Shown: positions 49,456-62,000 of the stretch, in pieces
How the letters are laid out: the number at the start of each line of letters is the position of its first letter
Numbering within the stretch: the first letter of the stretch is position 1
Origin: Triglochin maritima
Taxonomy: Eukaryota > Streptophyta > Magnoliopsida > Alismatales > Juncaginaceae
Length of the DNA stretch: 64,000 nt
Assembly (NCBI GenBank): GCA_963682175.1
Contig: OY821786.1
Location: 36,015,501 to 36,079,500 of the forward strand
Direction of reading: 5' to 3'
The notes under the pieces: model-generated
Seen by the model: the letters and a program-made list of their open reading frames with translations, nothing else
The model's database searches: none
Told to the model about the DNA's origin: nothing
Made by a program: the position numbers and the translations under genes

Positions 49456-50540
49456 AAATTACACAGGGTAGTTGTTACAAAAATGACTTTTGTCTTGCTA
49501 GTATTTTAGGGTGCACAGATCGGATTGGTTTTTGGAATAAATTTAGACTCAACTCAATCGATTCCTTAATTAGGTCTGAATAAAAATGAATTTAAGCTCG
49601 ACTGAATGTGTTTAAAGACTGACACTACACACGTGGTCTTGATGAGATAGACCGAATATTTGATAAAAATCTTCATTCTAGCATGTAGATTTTTCCATGG
49701 TGATGATGCATACAATTATCTTGATCGATCGATAATTCTTCGTTATAACTTGACAAGTTATTTTACGTTATGGTTGAAGACATATGTATATGGCCGAGTG
49801 GCCCGAGTCGATGAAGTTTATATGTCAGGCAAATTTATACCATCTTAATTATGTATATCGCCTATACCATGAAATGTTTTGGACGTTGTTCTTATCGTAG
49901 AATTTCGTTTACAATATTTATTTTTTATCTCCTGATGATAATTTTTGACGTAGCTTTTCACAATCTTCAAAAAAAAGAAAGAATGTGTAGCGTCAACAAA
50001 TGACACTCACAAATCAAAGTTTTTATTATTAAATATTCGCTGTTTCTTATAATTAAATCTTATCATACAACTCATGGATCAAGGGTCGTTTTGCATATAC
50101 AGTTATACACCCATGCATGGTTCATGTGTGTATTAATTTTCTTTACGAAACCCATATAATTACGTAAGAAGAATTTATCCAAATATATTGTAACATGTTG
50201 ATAAGGTGCGCGCGATAAATTTGCATATACGAAAAATAATGGAACCCGTCAATAAGAAGAAAAAATCTAGCAATTCGAATCTGTAAAACAATTAAACTAG
50301 AATATGACAATCAAAATTATCAAATAAGAAACAGTAATATTAAACAAAGAAAGAAAAAATCGTCAACCAAACAAAATAATGTTTTGAATAAGTTCAATAT
50401 CATGAATTTAGGAACTGTTGAATTAATATTTTCTAATTGGGAGGGTCAACTATTCGAATCGTATAATACCTATTTATTGGAATAATGTCTCTCCATCTGT
50501 TCATACTTAATTACTTCTTCTAGTAGTAACTATTCACGCT

Positions 50541-50598
<58 letters not shown>

Positions 50599-52004
50599 TC
50601 TGCAGTTTTACAAGATTATTCTTCTAAACGTTTTTTTAGAAGTCGGGCACAAAGGTTGGTACTTTGTTCCTCAATTTTATTTTTATTTTGTTCCTTGTAT
50701 TTGCATTGTATGTGTAAATTTATTTAGTTTGGGAAAGTAATTAGATTTTCAGATATAAGGATGTAGATTAGAGTTTTAAATTTGCTCGTCATTATAAGAG
50801 ATGTCAATCAAGTTGAACATGAGCGTATCTTATTCGTGTTCAGTTCGTTAACTTTTAGTCGTTCCTGTTCGAATCTAGTTCAATATTATCTTTACTATGT
50901 GTTCTCGTTAAATTTTATTAATTCGTGTTTAATTAGTTCCTTATAAGCTCGTTTCACGATCGAACTAAATACAAATTATATTTTAGCTCGTTGGTTTTAC
51001 TTTACTTTTTATTTATTTTTGAAGGTATAATTATTAAATTATGCATTCCTGCTACTGTGTTACACACACATATATATATCATAAACACATGTTAATGCAC
51101 ATTTTTATGTATGTAACACGAGTATGAATATGTTATTACATATTAGTAATTTATATGTTTTTTCATTTATATGTTTATGTATATGAAATGCTATAATATT
51201 TAAATGGAAAAAAACATATCACAACAATAACAAATTAAACATTCAATTACAAAGATTTGCATTACAATTTGTGAAAAACCAAGGTACTTGTATACATGGC
51301 ATACTATAAGTGAGAGATAGTGAGTTTATTGTTGGATTTTCAACAATGCTGATGTTGAGTCCATTAATGTAAATTTTGAAAATGTTATTATTAATGTGAT
51401 TGTACAATTATCATTTCTCTTTTTGAAAAGTATCATACAATTACACTTAACTTTTCCTTTTGATTTCCACCCCGGAAGTCTAAACGGGGCCGGGCTTGAC
51501 TTGCGGGACCGGTATTTTTGTTTTTTTTAAAGTTTTTTCGTAATATTTGGTGATAATTTACTTGTTTTTAAGATTTTTGAGGTATTTTAAAATAAAAAAT
51601 TAGACATTCCAACCCAACATCACACGAGCCGGCTTGGGTCTGTGTCCCTTAACGGGCTGGGTCTGGTTCGTTTGGCCGAGGTGAGGCCCGACCCTGACAC
51701 TTGGACAGGGTCATGCCTGGAGCGTGTCGGACCGGTCCCGACACGAGCGTGTAGGACCGGCCCCGACACCGAGGACTAGAGAAAATTGACAATATATTAT
51801 TATATGGGTTTCTTTATTAAATTTATGTTTTTTGTCGTATCTATACGTATAAAATCTACTTTTAAGCATTTTTAATCGTCTTCGTGTCGTACTTCCAGTA
51901 GGTTCAAAAAAAGCGACAACACTTCTCATTATGGTGTGATTGTTTACAAAAGAACATTTTGTGAGTGAAATTTTAAGATATTTTCGTTGATCGGTGCGTA
52001 TAAA
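49456..52004. other. Gene-free region upstream of the NOT1-like gene
   Basis: No gene seen. It contains a (TA)n microsatellite (50545-50596) and a GC-rich stretch with GGACCGGTCCCGACACGAGC and a related copy (51480-51780). Confidence 0.45.
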
Positions 52005-55000
52005 ATGGAGGAGCCTAAGTCACCATCTGAAGGCAATAATGAAACTAGCAGCAATCAAATGGTACAAAAATCTTCAAATTATACTCGAATGTGATTATAC
52101 CTATTGTCATAAATAACAAGAATTATTTCCTTCTTCTACAGGAAAATACACTTGAGTCTTCACAAACCCTTTCTCTTCTGAATAGCGTTTCGATTTCATC
52201 ATCATCTTCTCGTAAGTATCTACACAATCTATACCATTGCATTAATTTCCATGGGCAGAAACCAATTGATACTAGTTTTATTTGTAAATTCATTATTTTG
52301 AGATAGTTAAAAGTTAAAACTAAGAATCACACTAATAAAGCAAGTTTCTTCCTCGAGCCTACTTAGAATATATGCCTTTTAATTAAACGTTCAAAAATTG
52401 CCAAACGAAAAATTCTCAAGTTGTTTTTTCTTGTTTAATTATCTTTTAGACGCTACATTTGGCACTCCAACGAACATTGGCACCCTTTTAGCTGCTTGCA
52501 AGGAAGTGCCGGTATGTTTTTTTTATGATCCAAATTCTCTAGAGATTTTTTTTGATACTGACACTCCAAATATAAATTTTGAATGATGTTGTGGTTTGTA
52601 TGATTGTATATTTTAAGGGAAATTCTTTTATCGCAGGTTCCTCCTCCAAAGATCTTAAGAGAAATTATTTCGGATATTGATAATCTTTCAAAGGAGAATT
52701 TGAATGAAACTTCAAAAAACTTTATTGATGTTTTGGAAGAGCAATACTACCCATGGTTTGCACAACACATGATAGTAAGAAGGTAAACCAACGTTTTTTA
52801 ATGTTAATATAAATTTTATTTCTGCAAAATAATTCAAAATCAAATAAAATCTAAATCGAAATTCCCAAATTATGAAATAGTAAAGGTCACGAGTTTATTG
52901 GCATATTGAAAATAACTTTGTGGCATATAAATACTTAGCTTCGGAAGTATGACTACTTTGATGGAATCTTTGGATATGAGAAAGTTTAGCTCTAGGAACT
53001 TCCATTCACGTTCTACTTGAATTCTTTTTGTCACAATTCGATTATGTTCTCGCTCAGCTCGTTAGAAACTAAAGCTCCGCAACAAAGTTTTCGTCGAACT
53101 TTGTAAAAAGTATAAATTAGAGGTATAAACGAGTCCAATTGAGTAAGTCAAAAGTATTAACTGACATTATTAACAAATACACAAAATATAATTACAAATT
53201 GAATAATAAAAAATTCATGTCGAACTTAATTTTTCGAGTTTGAGATACTCGTTTATTGAACCTAAGTCGAAATAAATATTTTTTCCAGCGTTTTAAGTAG
53301 TTTTTGAGTTGAATTTGGAGTTCGAAGCTGATAATTAGGGTTGTAAATGAGTTGAGTAAAAACTGTTTAACCGTCATAACTGAACCGACGGGTAGGGTTA
53401 CGGGTTGTAAAAATCATAACCGTTTAATAAACCGACGGATAAGGGTTGTGAAAATCATAACCGTTTAATAAATGGACGGATAATGTTACATGATTTAACT
53501 CGTCCGTTTAACCGCGAAACATAATGAATATATATAATATTTTGTTATATATACTATATACATATAATTGTTTGTATTGTGTGGATGTTTGATGTTGTTT
53601 TATATGAACTTGTTGATGTTTAGATTATGAATTTTGAGAGGTTTTGATTATAAAATTATGGATGCTATGATGTTTTTATCAAGTTTGACAAGTTTTTATC
53701 CATTTAACCATTTACCCAACTCTTATATCAATTTTAGTATCCATTAAGTTTTAACCATATAACCATTTAACCGTCCAAAACCGTTTAATTAAATTAAACG
53801 TGTAAGTTCATGGGTAGAGGTAAAAATAAACGAGTTTCAAACCGAATCACGAACCGTTTAATTAGATGGGTAGGACCCTACTGATAGGGGTGCACATGGG
53901 TCGGGTTGGGTCGGGTTGGGTCGGGTTTGGGCCTCAACCCGACCCAACCCGAAATTTTCGGGTTGGGAAAAAACCCAACCCGAATCCGAACCCGAACCGG
54001 TTTAGGTTCAACCCAACCAGACCCGAAATTTTCGGGTTGGGTCGGGTTGGATCGGGTTGAACCAGAATTCAGAAATTTTCTCCCAAACTTGGTCGGGTTT
54101 GGTCGACCGGTGCTTAAACGGTCAACCAGTGGCTTGAACACCTAAAATTTTCGGGTTGGAAACGGTCGACCGAGTGATGTTCGGTCGACCAGTTTATTTG
54201 GGAAAAAATAAAAATAAAAATAAAATAAATAAAATAAAAATAAAAATCGGGTTCGGATTGGGTTGGGTCAACTCGACCCCCTCAACCCGAACCCGATCCG
54301 AAATTTCGGGTTTTTGATTTTCCCAACCCGCTCCGACCCGAACCCCTCCCCAACCCTCCCCAACCCGACCCGACCAGTCGGGTTCGGGTTGGGTTTCGGG
54401 TTGAACCCAACCCATATGCACCTAGGGGTGTAAGCGGGGCGGGGCGGGTTTTTGGTCCACCGCTACCCGCCCTGCATAAGTTAAGCGGGTATGCGGGGCG
54501 GGGCGAGTCAAAAATAAAAAAACCGCTACCCGCCCCGCCTAAGGTTGGGCTAGGTGAGGCGGGGCGGGTTATGCGGGTTTGGCGGCTTTTTTAATTTTTT
54601 TTTTATTTTTCCTAAGAAAAATAAAAGAACATCAAAACTTGAAAAATAGTAATTACTCATTGTATTTTTTGGGAAATTTGATGTGTGTTGAGTGAAAAAT
54701 TAGACATTTGGTTAGTGTTGAATAATGATTTGGTAAGGTGGGTTAATGGTTATGAGTAAAATTGAAACATTAAAATGATTTTGGTATATAAAAAATTAAA
54801 AATATATTTGATTAGGCGGGTTGCGGGTTATGCGGGGCGGGTTGCAAGACAACCGCAACCCGCCCCGCTTATTAGGCGGGTTATGCGGGTGGCGGGTTAG
54901 CGGGTTGGCGGGTAACATTTTTAGTCCGCTACCCGCATTAGGCGGGACGGGGCGGGTTGCGGGTACAATATCTGAATTGCTATTCGTCGCCCTAAAACTA

Positions 55001-58000
55001 CTTAAATCGCCCCCAACAGATTACCATTTTGCCATTCTCTCATTTCTACTGCTATAACGCGACATTTTACCCTCCTATCACACATCTCTCTTCATCTTCC
55101 TCTTATATTCATAAAAAATAATGTTTTGGAGGTCAGTAATGAGCCAACAGACGCCCCGATATACTCGAATCTGGTAAAATATCCAACATCTTTTTAATAA
55201 AAAAATAATAAAAAATTGTGATTATAAATTTAGATAATTACTAAATTAATTAATTAATAAGTTAATAATTACTATATTCGGATGACCGATACCCTTTCGG
55301 TACACCGAATAGAGATTTCCAGAGAAATGTCGAAGCTACTGAGAATAAATATTCGGATAACCGGGTAGAGATCGGTAAACCGACACAATGATTCTAGGAA
55401 GATCAAAAACTTACTGTATTTACGATCACGGTGGACCGATGGAAACTCGGTCATCCGCATGGAACATGTTCGGTAGACCGAGAAGCAAACGGTCGACCGT
55501 CCGACATCACCTTACAACGAGTTTTTGCAATTGATGAAAATTCAAAAAAAATTCAGATCCAACAATTTCAAAATCCAAAAAATTTCCAGGGGGCGCTGCC
55601 CCCTTGCCACCCCCGCCACCTCACCGGCGAGGTGGAATGCCGCTCGCTCACCGGGGAGCAAGACCCCCGAACGGACCTGTCGATGTGGTATTTGTAAGTC
55701 GAAAGGTTTTACCACCGGGGATTTTGGATCTTAAATTTTTTGAAAATTTAATCACTTGCAAAAAAACTCATTGTAATTTGACCTCGTTACCACCAAAAAA
55801 CTTGCAACAGAACCTCAAATAATTTGAGATAACACACCGTATAATTTTAAGAATTTATTTATATTTTATTTTTTATTATTAAAAAATACGGACGTCTGGC
55901 TAACACGCCTCCACCAACGTGGAGGCGTCTGGCTATCACATGTGGAGGCGTCTTAGCCAGACGCCTCCACGTTCGTGGAGGCGCCTCGCTAAGACGCCTC
56001 CACCATGGTGTAGGCGTCGTATCCAGACGCCTCCACCTAGGTGGAGGCGTCTTAGCCAGACGCCCGAGTCGGAAAAAAAATCCGCCTCCGTTACCTAGCC
56101 GGATTCAGGTGTTTCGCCAGACATTTTAGTGGTGTTGGTACTAGGAATGTGAGTAAAACTGAGTCAAATACCTTGTTTAAAGATACGGGACGAAATGGGT
56201 ATTAATTGATTTGTTAAGGGCAAAAATGTAATTTTTAGGGCGATTTAAGTAGTTTTCCGACGACGAATAGTAGTTCTCTAAAATATTACCCATTTACAGC
56301 CCTATGTGCACCCGTACCTACTGATAATCCTGTTATAAACTTATTTTAGAATTTTTACTGTTCTAAATTTTCTTTATAAATTCCCCGAACGATCGGACCG
56401 AAACGCCGACGAGCCGATGTTCCCAAACCCGGCGTTCTCGGGTCCGACGGCGGCGAGAAGAAGAAGGGAAGGGATCTGTTAGGGTTTCGGAACTTGAAAG
56501 GGACGGGAAGAGCGGAAGAATAGTGATTTTCGGTGAGATCAAGGGGTTTCGAAGTAGAAACAAAGTAGATTGTTTGGTTTGGGATGACAACTGATAATCC
56601 ATATTTTAATTAAAAGTTCATGATTTTCAGATAATTGGTTCCAATTTTCCATACAAAGCTGCAAATGATAATCCATATTTGTATCTATTTCTTATAAGAT
56701 ACGGATGAATACGGATACGAGGTCGACTTTAGAAATTTCAAATTAAGGATTTTTTTTAAATATTTCTTAATTAATATTTTAATTACAATATTTACATGCA
56801 TTCTGATAACTATACTTATAGTTGCAATGTATAATTCATTTGGTAGTGCAATATATCCATTTTGAAGTTTGTATCTTTTACAAAGTATTCGTTCTATATT
56901 TGTATCCGTTTTGAAGGATACTGATGTGCATTTTCCTATCCGTAAGTGTTCCATTATTGTATCGTATGATAGATAGGGAAATGAAAATACTCATATTTGC
57001 TACATTTTGATTCGTTTGAACCCCTATTTCCATGCCACTAGGTGTTGTGTCAAACTTTGTTTTTGAGAGAAAATTATAGTCTTCAGGTTGTGTAATGAAT
57101 TCCAAAGCTAAGGTGGTTCATTGTTGTGTAATGACAAACATTTTTCTTCAGGTTAAGCATAAGTCGTGAATTTCACAAGATATTCATTAAGTTTGTGGAA
57201 AAAACTGGTTCCAGATCATTAGAGAAAGAGATTATCAAAGCTACTCATGAGAACTGCAAGGTATTAGATCAGGTGTCTTATCATTTATCCCTGTATCAGT
57301 GTTCATTATTAATGTTCTCATCTTTGTTTTTGTTTCATGTTTGCAGGTTTTGTTAGGTTCTGATACCATAAAATCTAGCTCAGATGAAAGATCCTTGCTT
57401 GTAAACCTTGGCAGGTTGATGGGGAAGCTTACAATTGAAAGAAATGTAGCCTTCAAAGCTTCATACATAGATCCCAAACCGCTCCTGAAAAAGGTGATGA
57501 CTGTCTTCTTCTTTTTCCCTTTTAAGTGGTCAGCTAACTTGACAAATACAGTGTACATTTAAATACATGATCTCTATAGTTGTAAACTAGTTGGACTTTC
57601 AAATATTTCTGGTGAAGGGATTGTATTGGCCATTGATTTGATCACATGCTGATGTTCTATTATGATCATTATCACCTTATTTTTGTTGTTGTCAGGCATG
57701 TGAAGAAGGATCACTGATTGCTGTTATTCCATTCATATCAAGGGTAAATTTAACTTGTTTTCATGCATTTTCTGGTTGATATACTAAATAAGTTGGATAT
57801 GTCACCCTTTGTCCAGATGTTGAGATCATGCCGGAAGAGCATTGCATATGAACCTCCAAATCCATGGACAATGGCTGTCTTGAGAGATCTCCTTGAAATA
57901 TATAAGCAGCCCAATCTCGAGAGTAACCTGTCATTCGAAATCCAGGTTGATTATCTTTTCGTCTTGAAATTATTAAGATTTATATGTGCTCATAAAATTT

Positions 58001-59044
58001 CAGCTCTGCTTTGGATTTCTAGGTTCTATATAGGAAACTCGGTGTTGATATGCAACAAGCCAAGATTACGAAGGTAGGTATTGATTCTTCCAATAAAACC
58101 GGGAACATGCACAACACCGAACATTTGCCTTATGATTATCTAAATGCATCCTTGTTACAATATTTTTAGAATTCTTCTCGTGTTTTTCACTTTTTTATTG
58201 TTACTAAATTCCAATACTTTTCTCTTGCAGATTCTCAGGGAAAGGTACATTAATTGCATGATGCTTCCCTGCGCTTCGTTCTATTTTGGGCATTTGATTT
58301 GAGAAAGAGATATGATTCATATGAAGATTGATATGGATTTTTTTATTTTTATATTCATTAGTGATCTTGTTTTTGTAGGGCTGCTAGCTTTGAAGTGCAA
58401 ATCGACGTTGTTCTGATTAATGACTTGGTCCTTGAGAATGGAATCACTGAAGCTATTCTAAGAACAATGGATTTTATTAAACAGGTTAGTGATTTGTTTT
58501 CTTATTTTTGTATTCTGTAGACGTTATTTGATCAGACACTCTCATTTCAGATCTTAGACCCTTATTTCTTCATCTCTGCTTAACACTGTCATGTCTTCTG
58601 GTTTCTGACCATTCTAAAAACGTCTAATTTCTTGTCTCAATCAAGAATAATTTGGAGAATGATGAGAATTTTCTACGGGCTCTTGCATGTAAGAAGGTTT
58701 CTGAAGATGTTGCTGGTATAGCTGGTAGCTGCAAGGTTCTTTTCTTGTTTCCATAATTTCTTTAGAATACACTTCTCAAAGTTCACTTCTCCTTGTTTAT
58801 CATTGAAATGGCATCAGTTGTGGGCCCTCCTTTCTTAAATTGAAACTTGTTAGAACTCACTTGGTTATCATTTTGTGGTACATTGTTTGTTATTCTCATT
58901 ATTTGCTGTCTTGTAGTTAACTTGATAGTTGAATTGTGTGCCAATCGATTAAGTTATGACCTGATGGGGGAAGGGAGTTCTTATTCTCTTAACAATAACT
59001 TAATATCTTAAAGGAATGTATACGGTGATGTAAAAATTTGATGC

Positions 59045-59085
<41 letters not shown>

Positions 59086-62000
59086 AAAGCAATTTTATAT
59101 ACATAAAGTTAAACTCAGAGCTTTTATATACGGTGATTTAGTATATCAACCAGAAAATGCATGAAAACAAGTTAAATTTACCCTTGATATGAATGGAATA
59201 ACAGCAATCAGTGATACATATCAATTATAGATATATAAGCTTAGCAATTTTACTACATAAAAGCTCTGAGTTTACTATAGCAATTTTACTACAGCGGGAT
59301 ACATATCAATTATAGATATATAAAGCCTAGCAATTTTACTACATAAAAGCTCTGAGTTTAACTTTACAATTCAATTAATATTTTTATATTAAAATTGTAA
59401 ATTAGTGTTACAAAGTAATGTAGTTTTCTATTATAAAATTACAAAAGCAAAATTAATTCTTCCCAAGTTATTCTATGTTATTGTAGTTTCTCAAAATTTG
59501 ATGTAGTTGATGTTATCATGTAACAAAAGTGAAAAATTAAATATAACATGGGTTGTATGCATCAAACAAGGTTTGTATAATTGCATCTGCAACTTGGCAT
59601 ATGTAAATAATTATTTAGTTCAGAACTTTCTGTCTTTCAAAATGGGTACCTGTAGATAATTATTTAGTGCTGGACTTTCTTTATCTCGAAATGGCTAACA
59701 TTACCTGAAAGCCGAAATGAGGTTCACAGACAGCTAAAGCTAGAGTCCCGCTAAAGAGTGTTTCGACATGGTAGAACCTCCTCGGGTTGTGATAGGGGGT
59801 TGACTTACCCTTGCAGTTGCATAGAGGCTGTTTTAATTGGCCCTTAATCTAAAACGTAACTGCTGCCTGCCATTTCACAATAACTAAGAAGTGCAGACAG
59901 TATAATAAGTCATTTTAACTTAGTTAATTACAATCCGAAAGCCAAAAGTAGTAAATCTTTGACTCCAATGGAAATGAACAACAAAATGGCCTGTTGTAGT
60001 TTAACTTGATTTGTGTTTTAATGATACTTTTTGTTTACATTTGCAGGAGTCTGTGTCTAATATTTTGTCTCGCATTTTTAAAGAAGTACTTGGGGACATG
60101 GTAGATAATCAAGATGTTTCTGGCCGAATTATTAGTGGCATCATGAATACAAACTATTATGTGTGTTGGAGGAGTCTTCAGAAGTATGCTATACATTGGG
60201 TACTGGTCCCTTTCTACTGACGTTTTTCGTATTATCAAATAAAAGCTAAACTTGAAGTTGATAGAGTTCATTCAAGTATGATTTTTCTTTTGCAACACTG
60301 AAGATATTATCCAAATTGATTGAGTATTGGAGTTATTTAAAATTCAATAGTAGACTTTAAAATATACAGGGGTCCAATGTTCACAAGAAAAGACAAACTA
60401 ATGTGTTTTGCGACATAAATAGCTTTCACAAGCTTTGCTTTTAATTGGCTAGTAAGCACTGGTTTGTAATAGTATTGTAAAATAATATGTTTAGTTCCCT
60501 TCGAGACTGAAGTGAAATCAGCCCTTCTTTAGTTGGTTCCTATGACTTTTAAGCACATCACATATGAGTTTGCAACTTGCAAGTACCCTTGACCATGACA
60601 TCCTCGAGACATAACTAATCTTGTTAGTGAACCCTTATATTTTAAAAAAATACGGATGGTAAAAATTTGTTATTCTAATTTTCTGATCTTCAATATTGAC
60701 TTCTTAGTTGTATCAATTTATTTGCTTCAAGAAGACTTTAGTCTCTTTACTTTTTATGGGCACTATCATGCATGTAATTATTGCTAACTTTTATTTTTTT
60801 TCAATTCAACTAGCCAGATGTCTTGATGACTAGAAATGATTGTCATATGTGTTTGTTGTAGTTTATCAAATAGGATTCCTGTTACAACTTGTAGCCACCA
60901 AAAACTTAGGTTTTCTACTAACCCCAAAAAAGTTGCCACTAGGATAGCAAGCCACAACTAGTAAAGGGTAGGTTTGTTTTCTACTTACACCTTTTTGGTA
61001 CAATATTTTGCTAACAAGCCGAAAACAAAATCAAATGGGCACCAAAAATCTTGGTTTTGCCAGTTGTGTGAATTAAATTGTACTTCTTAAACCTATATAT
61101 TATGTGATCTCTCTACTGAGGCATATCGGCATTGTAGTATAGTTAATGGTAAAAACTATTAGATGCATACCACAACTTGTTGGTCACAGTAGTTACTTAA
61201 TTACTTGTTTCTGCTGTTATGAAACTGATTGGCTACTGTTATTTTTGCGAGAGGATCGTTATTTTATCTTGTTATATATATATACTACAGGCTTTGCAAG
61301 GCATTAATGCAGTTATGGAGGCATACTTGGATTCTGAAAGGAGGCAAAGAGGGGCTGGTCCTTCCCTTTGGGGTTCAAGAAGCCAAAACTTGAACTCCGC
61401 TGTTTTTGACACTCGGTTGCATATTGGTGCTATGGGAATCATTAAGTATAAAAATGCCATTCTGGAAGAGATATATCCATGCTTCTCACCCATTCTCAGG
61501 TCTTATACACTTGGTGCTCCAACTCATATTTTTATTACGAAAGCTAAAAGGAATTGTTTTCTTGTGAATCCAGTGAATCTTTGGGTTTTGCTACTCCTGC
61601 ATTGCCCACAGAGGGATCAAATCCTGCACAAAGCACTACGGGTTATCGCATGACACTGCCATGCGAGCCCAGTTATGCAGTTCTTCTTCAGGTTCACTTA
61701 ATGCTCTTCTCAAACATACTAGGGGCACTTAACAAATTCTGTAATGCGATGTTTCTTCATATTGGATGACATCCTCAAGAACTAACATATGTGGTGAAAT
61801 CTGTTACCCACAAAAATCATAGGAATTAAATAGAACATGAAGAACCATATAAAACACAAACCATGTTAAAGAGCGATTATATGTCATTTGTTATAGAAGA
61901 TTTACATGTAAAACCTTCCCAACGAACGCAAAAACCAAGGGACGACACTCATTTGGGAAACTTCACTAATAACATCATAGCAAGGGAAAAACTCCTTTTG

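Larger units (their letters stand above)
54972..56278. mobile_element. Deletion derivative of the MULE family, innermost layer
   Basis: Left end GAATTGCTATTCGTCGCCCT, right end inverted GAACTACTATTCGTCGTCGG, both followed by ACTTAAATCG. The left part keeps the PMD leader and a degenerate PMD exon 1; the right part keeps transposase exon 1 in reverse (ATGTCTGGCGAAACACCTGA). Nothing of exon 2 of either gene remains. Flanks TACAATAT and TAAAATAT agree at 7 of 8 positions. Confidence 0.82.
54423..56304. mobile_element. hAT-type MITE 2, third layer
   Basis: The ends are TAGGGGTGTAAGCGGGG and, inverted, TAGGGCTGTAAATGGG. Flanks TATGCACC (54415-54422) and TGTGCACC (56305-56312) agree at 7 of 8 positions. 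The interior consists of GCGGGGCGGGTT-like microrepeats. Confidence 0.8.
53885..56316. mobile_element. hAT-type MITE 1, second layer
   Basis: The ends are TAGGGGTGCACATGGG and, inverted, TACGGGTGCACA. CCTACTGA flanks it perfectly (53877-53884 and 56317-56324). The interior is TCGGGTTGGG microrepeats plus a segment with GGTCGACC palindromes (54101-54190). Confidence 0.85.
53336..56320. mobile_element. hAT-type MITE 0, outermost layer of the nest
   Basis: It begins TAGGGTTGTAAATGAG; its last bases are CCTA at 53877-53880, repeated at 56317-56320 because the next insertion duplicated them. Flanking copies of CTGATAAT are at 53328-53335 and 56321-56328, a perfect 8-bp duplication once the inner insert is removed. 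The interior is rich in AACCGTTTAATAAA-like microrepeats. Confidence 0.7.

Noticed and set aside
53866..54421. Overlapping open frames rich in N-P-T-R-P
   Set aside because: Products of CGGGTTGGGT microrepeats in a MITE, open in several frames on both strands.
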